From contig CAXGOB010000015.1 of the NCBI GenBank assembly GCA_964011275.1, positions 1 through 64,000 of the forward strand: a DNA stretch of 64,000 bases. Reading direction: 5' to 3'. The translations under genes were made by a program, and so were the position numbers. Shown here in pieces: positions 25,081 to 34,035 of this stretch. Positions within the stretch are counted from its first letter, which is position 1. Each line of letters starts with the position of its first letter. This stretch comes from UBA7328 sp002471345 (GTDB taxonomy: Bacteria; Bacteroidota; Bacteroidia; Chitinophagales; Saprospiraceae). Below the pieces are notes generated by a model. That model ran no database searches. It was given only the letters and a program-made list of their open reading frames with translations, and was not told the origin of the DNA.

Positions 25081-26163
25081 TTATGATTCGTACAAAATCC
25101 TAGCAGCACTATTGGCCATTTTCTTATGATTATGGCCAACATTAGGAATTGAATAAAATTTCCAATTAAAGTCCATATCCAAAGACTCTGCTTTTTCTTT
25201 TGAAAAATTGTAGAAATATTTACCTCTTTCTAACCTATGGTGACCTTGAGCATCTGCAGAAACAGATCTTAAAAGTGTACCTCTTTTTTCATCCTGATTA
25301 TCAAGTTCACCTACCATAACAAAAAGTCTCTTTTGAAAGCTAGTCTTTAAATATTGATCGTCGAACTCAAAATTGTTAATCCCAAATGGAAAATTTTCTT
25401 TAGGGTCGGGAAGAGTATAAAAACCGGAATTAGCAGCAATGATCCTATTGGCCATACTCTTTGATGAAAACAGAGCCATTCTGTGAAGAATTTGTCCCCC
25501 GGCAGAATGCCCGAATAGGTCATACGAACTTTGGTCAGTTTCAATATTCTCTATGACACTTTGGAAAATCCTATCAAAATCATCAAAAATCCAATTCTTC
25601 TGATCTTTAATAACATCAAATTCGTAATTCTCTTCATCTAAGGTTGCCAAATTTGAATTTGTTGTTTTTTGGAAAACTTCATTGCTATTTGAGTTTTCGA
25701 TTAAACCACAAAGGTGATAATCATCAAATTTATAATCGAATTCTGAATACATCACTGATAATACTAATACACTAAACTTTTCTGAGTGCTCTATCCAGGC
25801 ATCTCTATAGCTATCAGCATTTCGACCTGCACCTGGGATAACTATAAGTATTTTAGATTTCTTATTGAATTGAGAAGGCTTGTAATAAGATACTTTCAGA
25901 AGTCTTTTCTCTTTTTTCGAGTTTGTAGAAATCAAAAAGTACCCTTTTCCTTCTTTGATCGAGATCTCTCCTATATCTGGCCAACTAGATTTTATTTTAG
26001 GAATTAATTTCATTTTGCAATGCGGGCAAAGACCAGCTTCCGAAAAATAAAGAAGATCACATGATTTGTCACAAGGTGGGCATACATAGGTATTTGCAGG
26101 GTCTGGTTTACATTGAACTAATAGTAGTATTATAAGCACAACTCCAAAAAAGTATCGTCTCAT
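25081..26163 (-). CDS. Lipoprotein alpha/beta hydrolase with N-terminal Cys-rich module
   Basis: 360 residues. The signal peptide ends in a lipobox (LLLVQC, Cys18), so the protein is lipid-anchored. A short module (residues about 26-55) then holds six cysteines (CPPCDKSC ... AGLCPHCKMKL) and resembles the small heavy-metal-binding domain of copper proteins. The hydrolase part has the nucleophile elbow GHSAGG (near residue 220), the oxyanion-side motif VIPGAGRNADSYRDAW, and a likely catalytic His in NVGHNHKK near the C-terminus. The substrate is unknown; esterase or peptidase activity is plausible. It lies upstream of pheS in the same direction. Confidence 0.82.
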   Translation of the reverse strand: MRRYFFGVVLIILLLVQCKPDPANTYVCPPCDKSCDLLYFSEAGLCPHCKMKLIPKIKSSWPDIGEISIKEGKGYFLISTNSKKEKRLLKVSYYKPSQFNKKSKILIVIPGAGRNADSYRDAWIEHSEKFSVLVLSVMYSEFDYKFDDYHLCGLIENSNSNEVFQKTTNSNLATLDEENYEFDVIKDQKNWIFDDFDRIFQSVIENIETDQSSYDLFGHSAGGQILHRMALFSSKSMANRIIAANSGFYTLPDPKENFPFGINNFEFDDQYLKTSFQKRLFVMVGELDNQDEKRGTLLRSVSADAQGHHRLERGKYFYNFSKEKAESLDMDFNWKFYSIPNVGHNHKKMANSAARILYES

Positions 26164-26434
26164 CTTTATGTTATTTTCTAATAAGAGTCGATATTAATAC
26201 AGAAGAGTGATTCAATTCCAAAACTTAGATGAATGAAGATTCTTTCTTGAAGAATTAGCCTTTTTTGTAGCTGAGTGCATTTTTAATATGCATTCCTTAC
26301 CAAGAAATAAGGAAAACTTGAAAAAGAAGTAATCCATCCATTGTTTAGGACCAATTTTTGCATTTTCTTTATGGAATATTTAGAAATTATTGATTTTTCT
26401 AAAATATTTTTTAGGGCAATCTAAAATTAAGCAA

Positions 26435-27976
26435 ATGAGTGTTGTAGAAATGAAAGTCCCTGTCATCGGGGAATCTATATCAGAGGTAACTCTTTCATCA
26501 TGGTTAAAGGCAAATGGTGAATATGTAAATCTTGATGAACCCATTTGCGAATTTGAATCTGACAAGGCTACGTTGGAGTTTCCTGCTGAAGCTAGTGGCA
26601 AACTAATTCATGTAGCTACAGAAGGAGATGACTTACTCATCGGGGCATTAGTTGCCAAAATTGATACTAATGTAAAAGGTGCTGCTCAAGTAGAAAAAGT
26701 GAAAGAAGCAGAAATTCCTACACCTTCCACAACACAAAATGCACAGCCATCAACTACTGGGCAAAAAGTAGAAATGAAAGTGCCAGTAATTGGAGAATCT
26801 ATTTCAGAAGTGACCCTTTCATCTTGGTTGGTCGCGAATGGAAGCATAGTAAAATTAGATGAACCTATTTGTGAATTTGAATCGGATAAGGCGACTCTAG
26901 AATTTCCTGCTGAGGCAACTGGAAAAATTGAATATATCGCATCTGAAGGTGATGACCTAGCTATTGGAGCATCTGTTGCCGTCATTCATGTTATGGAAGG
27001 AGTCACTGTAAGTAGTGCATCCTCAGAACCTGCAAATGATAATATTCCAAGTCAGAAGACAGTTTCAGAATCGGAATCTTATGCCAAGGGTCATCCATCT
27101 CCTGCAGCTGCAAAAATATTAGCTGAGAAAGGAGTTGAGGCAAGTGATATCAATGGCAGTGGACAAGATGGCAGAATTACTAAAGAAGATGCCATAAAAG
27201 CTCAAGCAAGTAATAAGTCAACAGAAAAACTAAAACCAGCAGCAATAGCAAACCCATCGGCTCCTTCTTCATTCAGTAGAAATATGAGAAGAGAGAAAAT
27301 GAGTCGAATGAGAAGGACAATTGCTAGCAGGTTAGTTTCCGCCAAAAATGATACAGCTATGCTTACCACTTTTAATGAAGTGGACCTTACCAATATTATT
27401 GCTTTAAGAAAAAAGTATCAGGAGCAGTTTGTTGCCAAGCATGGTATAAAATTGGGTTTCATGTCTCTTTTCGCTAAGGCATGTGCAAATGTGCTCATGG
27501 AAATGCCACAGGTTAATGCCATTATCGATGGTAATGAGTTAATCTATAATGAATTTGTAGATATTTCAATAGCAATTTCAACTCCAACGGGATTGGTAGT
27601 TCCTCCTGTTCATAATGTAGAGTCTTTGGATTTTCATGAAATTGAATCTAAGATTAAGGCATTAGCTGTAAAAGCAAGAGATGGCAAGCTTTCTTTAGAT
27701 GAAATGAAAGGTGGGACATTTTCAATAACCAATGGAGGCATCTTTGGATCTATGATGAGCACTCCTATATTGAACCAGCCACAATCTGCTATATTGGGAA
27801 TGCATACTATCAAACAGAGGCCTATTGCTGTGAACGGCAAAGTGGAAATCAGGCCGATGATGTATCTAGCTCTATCCTATGACCATAGAGTTATAGATGG
27901 CAGTTCTTCAGTGTCATTTTTAGTTAAAATGATAGAATTGTTAGAAGATCCTATGCGACTGATGATGAACATTTAG
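26435..27976 (+). CDS. sucB: 2-oxoglutarate dehydrogenase E2 (dihydrolipoamide succinyltransferase) with two lipoyl domains
   Basis: 513 residues from the ATG at 26435 (MSVVEMKVPVIGESISEV); a frame opening 45 bp earlier adds residues unlike the family. Two nearly identical lipoyl domains come first (residues about 5-80 and 110-190), each with the lipoylated Lys in FESDKATLEF. A peripheral-subunit-binding domain (SPAAAKILAEKGVEASDINGSGQDGRITKEDA) and the acyltransferase core follow, with catalytic His in SYDHRVIDG. E2o usually has one lipoyl domain. The enzyme passes succinyl groups to CoA in the TCA cycle. No sucA or lpd is adjacent. A pyruvate-type E2 is less likely because of the VPVIGESI/V.E signature. 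Confidence 0.9.
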   Translation: MSVVEMKVPVIGESISEVTLSSWLKANGEYVNLDEPICEFESDKATLEFPAEASGKLIHVATEGDDLLIGALVAKIDTNVKGAAQVEKVKEAEIPTPSTTQNAQPSTTGQKVEMKVPVIGESISEVTLSSWLVANGSIVKLDEPICEFESDKATLEFPAEATGKIEYIASEGDDLAIGASVAVIHVMEGVTVSSASSEPANDNIPSQKTVSESESYAKGHPSPAAAKILAEKGVEASDINGSGQDGRITKEDAIKAQASNKSTEKLKPAAIANPSAPSSFSRNMRREKMSRMRRTIASRLVSAKNDTAMLTTFNEVDLTNIIALRKKYQEQFVAKHGIKLGFMSLFAKACANVLMEMPQVNAIIDGNELIYNEFVDISIAISTPTGLVVPPVHNVESLDFHEIESKIKALAVKARDGKLSLDEMKGGTFSITNGGIFGSMMSTPILNQPQSAILGMHTIKQRPIAVNGKVEIRPMMYLALSYDHRVIDGSSSVSFLVKMIELLEDPMRLMMNI

Positions 27977-28008
27977 GCCTATTTAAACAGCTTGTCAATT
28001 AAGTCATA

Positions 28009-28069
28009 TTTGACCTTACCCCTCATTTCAATAGATTCTTGACTTTTCATAAAGCCTATTAAGGTCAAA
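28009..28069. repeat. Inverted repeat TTTGACCTTA
   Basis: TTTGACCTTA (28009-28018) and its complement TAAGGTCAAA (28060-28069) are 41 bp apart in the gap between sucB and the flavin-binding protein gene. There is no T run on either side, so it is not a typical terminator; a looping or protein-binding site is possible. Confidence 0.3.
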
Positions 28070-28122
28070 ATCTAACTTTTAAAAAGAGTTTGGCTTAATT
28101 TGACACTAATAAAATTGACTAA

Positions 28123-28782
28123 ATGAGCACATTTGAAAAGACTAATCTAAATAGAGTAAAACGGATACCCAAAAGAGGTCACTATGACAAGGATACTATA
28201 TATCCGATTATAGACGAAGCGCTGATCTGTCATGTTGGATTAATTCATGAAGGCATGCCTGTTGTTATTCCTACTATTCACGCTCGAATTGGTGATGACA
28301 TTTTGATTCATGGTGCGTCCACAAGTAGGTTAATGAATAATAGTGGAGAAAGAAATTCGGTGTGTATCACTATCACTCATTTGGACGGTTTAGTTCTAGC
28401 CCGGTCTACATTTAATCATTCTATGAATTATAGGTCCGCAGTCTTATATGGACAAGGTTCATTTATATCAGACAATGACGAAAAGACAAGGGCATTAGAA
28501 GCTTTCACTGAAAAACTAATTCCAGGTAGATGGAATGATGCTCGACAACCAAGTGCAAAAGAACTGAAAGCCACTCATGTAGTGAAAATTCCAATCGATC
28601 TGGCTTCAGCTAAAGTTAGAACAGGAGATCCTAGTGACGACAAGCCCGATTATGAATTGGATGTATGGGCAGGAGTAATACCAATGCGAACAATTTTTGG
28701 CAAAATAATCCCGGATCCAGCATTAAAAAATGGTATTGAATTACCTGCATATCTTCAAGAATATGCAAACTCCAAATCGTGA
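28123..28782 (+). CDS. Pyridoxamine 5'-phosphate oxidase-like flavin-binding protein
   Basis: 219 residues. Blocks such as RIPKRGHYDKDTIYPIIDEALICHVGLIHEGMPVVIPTIHARIGDDILIHGASTSRLM match the split-barrel FMN-binding proteins of the Pyridox_ox_2 group (PF12900). They reduce or bind small molecules with FMN or a related cofactor in the cytoplasm; the substrate is not known. No signal peptide. A small membrane protein gene follows after 50 bp. The start ATG lies just downstream of an inverted repeat. Confidence 0.85.
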   Translation: MSTFEKTNLNRVKRIPKRGHYDKDTIYPIIDEALICHVGLIHEGMPVVIPTIHARIGDDILIHGASTSRLMNNSGERNSVCITITHLDGLVLARSTFNHSMNYRSAVLYGQGSFISDNDEKTRALEAFTEKLIPGRWNDARQPSAKELKATHVVKIPIDLASAKVRTGDPSDDKPDYELDVWAGVIPMRTIFGKIIPDPALKNGIELPAYLQEYANSKS

Positions 28783-28832
28783 CATCCATTTTGTGATTTA
28801 TACCATTCTCCATGAATTTATATATTTGACTT

Positions 28833-29357
28833 ATGACGTTAGGAGAATTCTTCGAAATCATTGGGAGAAGTCCCAATTTGATTCTTTTTTATTTTTTGGC
28901 ACTTCCTCTTACAGCTTTCTTGGCAGGTGTATTAGGGAAAAATGAAGGACACCTGAGTCCATGGAAATACCTGTATTCATCGGTTATATTTTTGGTATGT
29001 GTGCCTGGAATCTTCGCGATTACACTTAACATTTACCTTTTCCTTTTTGAAAGAAGAAGCATAATGGATGCTAACCTCTATACCCAAGTTCTACCTATAA
29101 TTTTAATGCTCATTACTCTTTGGATTGTTAGCAGGAATGTAAAGTTCGAAGAAATTCCAGGTTTCAATAGAATATCAGGGCTAGTGATAGTTATTGTGGC
29201 CGTTCTACTAATTATGTGGATCATGGAGAAAACTCATATTATTGCGATTACATTCATGCCATTCTACTACGTCTTCATCATTTTCATTGCTTTGTTTTTA
29301 GCAATTCGATATGGCCTAAAAAGAATGTGGGCAACTCCTAATGATAATAATTCATAA
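28833..29357 (+). CDS. Small integral membrane protein of unknown function
   Basis: 174 residues with four hydrophobic segments at about 14-34, 47-70, 84-104 and 115-160 (the last region probably two segments), ending in a short basic tail (RYGLKRMW). No family was recognised. A TATATTTG sequence at 28821-28828 matches the -7 consensus and would start transcription next to the ATG. The gene lies between the flavin-binding protein and the amidohydrolase genes, all on the same strand. Confidence 0.7.
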   Translation: MTLGEFFEIIGRSPNLILFYFLALPLTAFLAGVLGKNEGHLSPWKYLYSSVIFLVCVPGIFAITLNIYLFLFERRSIMDANLYTQVLPIILMLITLWIVSRNVKFEEIPGFNRISGLVIVIVAVLLIMWIMEKTHIIAITFMPFYYVFIIFIALFLAIRYGLKRMWATPNDNNS

Positions 29358-29420
29358 ATATTTGTCATCAAAGATCCAATGCTCTAGTATTCTCTCCCAA
29401 TTGATATTTGGGTATATTGA

Positions 29421-29440
29421 AGTTCATTTTATAATGAACT
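29421..29440 (+). repeat. 20-bp perfect palindrome next to the amidohydrolase start
   Basis: AGTTCATT and AATGAACT flank TTAT, giving a perfect 8-bp inverted repeat that ends 4 bp before the ATG at 29445. It could be an operator or an RNA hairpin that hides the translation start. Confidence 0.45.
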
Positions 29441-29444
29441 GAAA

Positions 29445-30725
29445 ATGAAAAAAGCAATCCTCTTCTTTTCTCTATTAATAAGTGTGTCTTTATCTGCTCA
29501 AACTAAATATCTACACTGTGGCTATGTCTTAGATTGTATTGGAAATGAGCCTCTTGAAGAACAAACGATTGTAGTAGAAAACAATGTAATAGCCCAAATA
29601 AGAAGTGGTTACTTAACAGCTCCTGATAGTGTGGAAGTGATTAATCTAAAATCATATTATGTTATGCCAGGGATAATGGACATGCATGTACATATAGAAG
29701 GACAGTCAAGCCCTACAAGGTATTCAGAATCTTTCAGAATGAATCCTAGAGATGTTGCTCTTAGGTCAACATTATATTGTGAAAAAACACTTATGGCAGG
29801 AGTTACAACTGTAAGAGATTTAGGGGGGTCAGGAGTAAATGTTTCTCTTAGGAACGCAATTAATGCAGGCTATGTAAAAGGCCCTCGCATCTATACTGCA
29901 GAAAAGTCACTGGCCACTACAGGAGGTCATGCAGACCCTACAAATGGAGTAAGAGATGATCTTAAAAATGATCCTGGACCAAAAGATGGTGTAGTGAACA
30001 GTAGAGATGAAGCATATAAAGCAGTGAGGCAACGATATAAAAATGGAGCAGACTGCATTAAAATTACTGCTACTGGTGGAGTGCTTAGTGTTGCTAAAGA
30101 CGGCATGGGACCACAGTTCAGAACAGAAGTAATCAAAGCAGTAGTAGATGCTGCCAATGACTACGGTATGGTCACCGCCGCACATGCACATGGAGCAGAA
30201 GGCATGAAAAGAGCTGTGTTAGGAGGTATTCATAGTATAGAACATGGCACTTTCATGACTGAAGAGATCATGGAGCTTATGAAAGAAAGAGGAACGTATT
30301 TAGTTGCAACTATATCTGCAGGAATGTTTGCTTATCAGAAAGCAATAGAGAATCCTCGTTACTTTCCACCGATGGTAAGAAAGAAAGCCATAGAAGTAGG
30401 GCCACATATCAAAGATACTTTTGGAAAGGCTTATAAAGCTGGAGTGAAGATTGCATTTGGAACTGATACAGGAGTAGGACCTCATGGTTCAAATCTAGGG
30501 GAATTGCAACATATGGTCGAAGCAGGAATGCCTGCATACGAAGCAATAAAATCAGGGACAGTAGGTAGTTCTTCTCTCTTAAGAATCAATGACAAATACG
30601 GCACAATATCTTCTGGAAAAATGGCTGATATCATAGCAGTAAATGGAAATCCTCTAGAAGATATTAAAGAAATGCAGGATGTAGATTTTGTGATGAAAGA
30701 TGGAATAATCTATAAGCATAAATAA
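29445..30725 (+). CDS. Secreted metal-dependent amidohydrolase (imidazolonepropionase / Xaa-Pro dipeptidase-like)
   Basis: 426 residues with a signal peptide (residues 1-19, cleavage near SAQ). The TIM-barrel amidohydrolase markers are present: MDMHVHIEG (HxH metal ligands), KITATGGVLS (the conserved Lys region), AAHAHGAEGMKRAV and GGIHSIEHGTF (His ligands), and FGTDTGVGPHG (catalytic Asp). The group includes secreted dipeptidases with Pro- or hydrophobic-specific activity. It is exported to the periplasm or beyond. The gene is convergent with the small membrane protein gene at 30729, 3 bp away. Confidence 0.92.
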   Translation: MKKAILFFSLLISVSLSAQTKYLHCGYVLDCIGNEPLEEQTIVVENNVIAQIRSGYLTAPDSVEVINLKSYYVMPGIMDMHVHIEGQSSPTRYSESFRMNPRDVALRSTLYCEKTLMAGVTTVRDLGGSGVNVSLRNAINAGYVKGPRIYTAEKSLATTGGHADPTNGVRDDLKNDPGPKDGVVNSRDEAYKAVRQRYKNGADCIKITATGGVLSVAKDGMGPQFRTEVIKAVVDAANDYGMVTAAHAHGAEGMKRAVLGGIHSIEHGTFMTEEIMELMKERGTYLVATISAGMFAYQKAIENPRYFPPMVRKKAIEVGPHIKDTFGKAYKAGVKIAFGTDTGVGPHGSNLGELQHMVEAGMPAYEAIKSGTVGSSSLLRINDKYGTISSGKMADIIAVNGNPLEDIKEMQDVDFVMKDGIIYKHK

Positions 30726-30728
30726 CCT

Positions 30729-31391
30729 CTAGGTATATCTGTATTTAGTCAAAAATTTATTTGCTTCTTTATAAGATTGGAAGTTGTTATAACCAATAAA
30801 ACCAGTCCAAATCAAAATTCCAAGAGAGAAAAGGCCAAGAGCCCATGCTTTGAACCTCAATAATGATTCTGGATAATGAGGTTGAATAACTAGGGCAATC
30901 CAAATACTCAAAATAGCAGAACATAGAATTAATGAAATCACTATTCCTCTAGCTTGAAATTTAAGTAATAGCCTCTTATTCTTGAAAATGTGAAAGAGTA
31001 AACCTTTATATAGCTTATCTCCAGTTACATCCATTTTGATTAGTGCTTTCATTGTCTCTTCACTTTGATCCAATCTATGCAAATTTAATTGGCTTCCTGC
31101 TTTGTTAAAAAGTAACTTCTGGATTGCTTCTTTTCTGAATATTGGAAAGAGATTGCTATCGAACAACAATTCAATAGTTTCATCACATCTTATTAGATAA
31201 TCACTATAATGTCCTAACTCAAATAAAGCCTCATGGAAATCAAGTACGATATCAAGTTTTTCATCTAGCGGCACTGTAGCTAGAAATGATTCATGTCTTT
31301 TGTAAAAAGTAATCTTTTGAGAAGCATTTTGCTTTGCTATACTTTGATATGCATCAAATATCTCAGACGTGTATTTAATCTCCTCTTTCAC
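30729..31391 (-). CDS. Membrane protein of unknown function
   Basis: 220 residues. The first 140 are soluble, charged and helical; two membrane segments follow at about 146-168 (ISLILCSAILSIWIALVI) and 184-204. GTG at 31391 is the only start that precedes the conserved-looking N-terminus (KEEIKYTSEIFDAY). No family was recognised. It lies 54 bp downstream of nadK in the same direction and may share its transcript. Confidence 0.65.
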   Translation of the reverse strand: MKEEIKYTSEIFDAYQSIAKQNASQKITFYKRHESFLATVPLDEKLDIVLDFHEALFELGHYSDYLIRCDETIELLFDSNLFPIFRKEAIQKLLFNKAGSQLNLHRLDQSEETMKALIKMDVTGDKLYKGLLFHIFKNKRLLLKFQARGIVISLILCSAILSIWIALVIQPHYPESLLRFKAWALGLFSLGILIWTGFIGYNNFQSYKEANKFLTKYRYT

Positions 31392-31445
31392 TTCATTATA
31401 ATGAGATACTAATTTAAGGATTAGTCAAAAAAGATGTTGTGAATA

Positions 31446-32324
31446 TTAATTGCGGTTATCATCTCCCCAAGAGATTTTGTTTCTCAATGTTTTGAGAAAT
31501 GTATTGTCATTGATTTGAATAAGATGGGTATCAAATTCACATTTTCTCACAGCCAATTGGTGCTTCATGGTAATGGTCTCAAATCTACTATCCAATGTAC
31601 ATAAGAAATTCTCAGACCTTCCTTCTATTTCGAAAGAGATTACTGCACTATCAGAAATCACAATCGGCCTTACATTCAAATTATGAGGAGCCACTGGTGT
31701 AATAACAAAATTTCCAGAACCTGGAAAGATAATTGGGCCTCCGCAACTCAAAGAATAAGCTGTAGACCCTGTTGGAGTCGCTACTATAAGGCCATCAGAC
31801 CAATAAGAGTTCAATTGGTCTCCATTGATATATGTTTTTATTGTAATCATGGATGACGTATCTCTCTTATGTAAGGTAAAATCATTAAGAGCAAATGGTT
31901 CGTCTTTAAATAAAGGAAAATTCGATTCCAAGTAAAGCATAGTTCTTCGCTCCACTCTAAAATTGCCTTTTAAAAAATGTGAAATAGCATCTTCAATTTG
32001 CCTTCTTTCTACTCCAGCCAAAAAGCCTAGTCGACCTAAATTAATACCCAACATCGGAATTGCTAAATCCCTTATAAGAGAGGTGGCAGCCAAAATGGTT
32101 CCATCACCACCTAATGTAATGATATGATCTATATTAGCCTTCTGCAGGAGACTATGATCATCAATTATCTTTGACTCTAAGAGATCTGATGTTTTCTTAT
32201 AAATTTTTGCCAGCTCTGATGTATAGAACAGTTCAACTCCACTTTCATGTAAAAGTGTACGTACATGTTGTACATAGGTGAGGTATTCATCTCTCACCTT
32301 TCTGGCAAAAAGAAGGACGCGCAT
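31446..32324 (-). CDS. nadK: NAD kinase
   Basis: 292 residues. The kinase signature TLGGDGTILAA lies at residues 71-80. The second conserved region, DGLIVATPTGSTAYSLSCGGPI, near residue 180, holds the Asp/Thr residues that bind NAD and phosphate donor. The enzyme phosphorylates NAD to NADP in the cytoplasm. It is divergent from gpmI across a 133-bp gap. Confidence 0.96.
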   Translation of the reverse strand: MRVLLFARKVRDEYLTYVQHVRTLLHESGVELFYTSELAKIYKKTSDLLESKIIDDHSLLQKANIDHIITLGGDGTILAATSLIRDLAIPMLGINLGRLGFLAGVERRQIEDAISHFLKGNFRVERRTMLYLESNFPLFKDEPFALNDFTLHKRDTSSMITIKTYINGDQLNSYWSDGLIVATPTGSTAYSLSCGGPIIFPGSGNFVITPVAPHNLNVRPIVISDSAVISFEIEGRSENFLCTLDSRFETITMKHQLAVRKCEFDTHLIQINDNTFLKTLRNKISWGDDNRN

Positions 32325-32430
32325 ATGTCTTAAAACCTTAAATATCGTGCCAGATATACTCCTTGTTATTCATAATTATCCTATAGATATGGTATGATTT
32401 CAAAGTAACATAGTAGTGCCATTTAAATAA

Positions 32431-32438
32431 TAAGTTTG
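32431..32438 (+). promoter_or_regulatory. -7 element of gpmI
   Basis: TAAGTTTG matches TAnnTTTG and lies 19 bp before the gpmI ATG, giving a leader of about 15 nt. No good -33 TTTG was found at the usual distance. Confidence 0.45.
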
Positions 32439-32457
32439 CCAAATAATTACTATTTCT

Positions 32458-33963
32458 ATGAAGAAAACAATATTAGTGATTTTAGATGGATGGGGACTAG
32501 GCAAAGTCAAATCATCTGATGCTATACAAACTGCCAATACTCCTACCATGGATCAGTTATGTAAAGATCATCCGAATAGTACTCTGATCACATTTGGTAA
32601 AGAGGTAGGCCTCCCATCTGGTCAAATGGGAAATAGTGAAGTAGGCCATTTAAACATTGGAGCAGGAAGAGTAGTTTTTCAAGAACTTGCAAGGATAAAC
32701 AATAGCATAAAAGAAGACACTCTAAAAGATGAGCAGAAAGTCCGAGAAGCTACAGAATATTGTAGAAATAATCAGAAACCTGTTCATCTTATGGGGCTCT
32801 TGTCAGATGGCGGTGTGCATTCTCATATAGAACATCTTAAAGCGCTAATTGACATATTTGATAAAGAAGGAATTGCTTCTTTTTTGCATATTTTTTTGGA
32901 TGGAAGAGATACTGACCCAAAGTCTGGAGTCTCTTATATGGCCGACTTATTAGAACATATCAAAGGCAAAAAATCTAGTGTTGCTACGATTATAGGACGA
33001 TATTTCGCTATGGATAGAGATATGAGATGGGAGCGAATAGAAAAAACCTATGATCTAATCGTGAAAGGAGAAGGAATTGCCGTTGATGATCCAATACGCA
33101 TGATCCAATCACATTATGAAGAGGGAATTACAGATGAATTCATGCCCCCATTGATTATCAATAATAATGGATGTTTAAAAGAGAATGATGCTGTTTTATT
33201 TTACAATTTCAGAACTGATAGACCGAGGCAATTAACAATTGCCTTAACACAAAAAGAATATGCTGATTACGGAATGAAACCCATTGGACTACATTTTGTT
33301 ACTATGACTCAATATTCGGAAGCTTTCAAAGGTCTTCATGTGATATTTGATAAAGATCCTATCGTTAATACTCTTGGAGAAGTGTTATCCAATAAAGGGA
33401 AAAGTCAAGTAAGGATAGCCGAAACTGAAAAATATCCTCATGTGACTTTCTTTTTTTCAGGTGGGTCCGAAAGCGAATGGGAAGGCGAAAAAAGAATACT
33501 TATACCTTCACCCAAAGTAGCGACATACGATTTACAACCCGAGATGAGTGCTTCAGAAGTTACTCATGCTATCATTGAAGAAATCTTATCAAACTGTCCT
33601 GATCATATCTGTCTAAATTATGCAAATGCAGATATGGTGGGGCATACTGGTGATTTTGATGCAGCTATTAAGGCAGTAGAATGTGTGGACCATAACTTAG
33701 GAAAATTAAAGAATGTAGCCCTTAGAGAAGGGTATGATATGATCATCATAGCTGATCATGGCAATTCTGATTATATGATCAATGAAAATGGAACCCCGAA
33801 CACAGCTCACACCACTAATCTCGTACCAGTGGTATATGTATCTGAAGACAATAGATTCACAAAAATAAAATCAGGCAAGCTAGCTGATATTGCTCCTACT
33901 CTTTTAAAGATTATGGGAATACCTAAACCACCGGCAATGACGGGTCTAAATTTGTTAGAATAA
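32458..33963 (+). CDS. gpmI: 2,3-bisphosphoglycerate-independent phosphoglycerate mutase
   Basis: 501 residues, the usual length. It begins KKTILVILDGWGLG, with the metal-binding Asp, and has the phosphorylated Ser60 in GQMGNSEVGH. Further metal-site motifs are DGRDTDPKSG, NYANADMVGHTGDFDAA and IADHGNSDYM. It interconverts 3- and 2-phosphoglycerate in glycolysis with two Mn ions in the cytoplasm. serC follows 72 bp downstream with its own -7 element. Confidence 0.97.
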   Translation: MKKTILVILDGWGLGKVKSSDAIQTANTPTMDQLCKDHPNSTLITFGKEVGLPSGQMGNSEVGHLNIGAGRVVFQELARINNSIKEDTLKDEQKVREATEYCRNNQKPVHLMGLLSDGGVHSHIEHLKALIDIFDKEGIASFLHIFLDGRDTDPKSGVSYMADLLEHIKGKKSSVATIIGRYFAMDRDMRWERIEKTYDLIVKGEGIAVDDPIRMIQSHYEEGITDEFMPPLIINNNGCLKENDAVLFYNFRTDRPRQLTIALTQKEYADYGMKPIGLHFVTMTQYSEAFKGLHVIFDKDPIVNTLGEVLSNKGKSQVRIAETEKYPHVTFFFSGGSESEWEGEKRILIPSPKVATYDLQPEMSASEVTHAIIEEILSNCPDHICLNYANADMVGHTGDFDAAIKAVECVDHNLGKLKNVALREGYDMIIIADHGNSDYMINENGTPNTAHTTNLVPVVYVSEDNRFTKIKSGKLADIAPTLLKIMGIPKPPAMTGLNLLE

Positions 33964-34010
33964 GACATCAAAAAGACAAGGTCCTTCCAGTATAATATTC
34001 ATCTTAGGAG

Positions 34011-34018
34011 TACATTTG
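34011..34018 (+). promoter_or_regulatory. -7 element of serC
   Basis: TACATTTG matches TAnnTTTG and ends 17 bp before the serC ATG. Transcription would begin about 12-14 nt upstream of the gene. Confidence 0.5.
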
Positions 34019-34035
34019 CGGCATCAATTACACAT

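Noticed and set aside
26276..26292. Inverted repeat TGCAT-N7-ATGCA in the gap before sucB
   Set aside because: Only 5-bp arms in AT-rich DNA, likely by chance.
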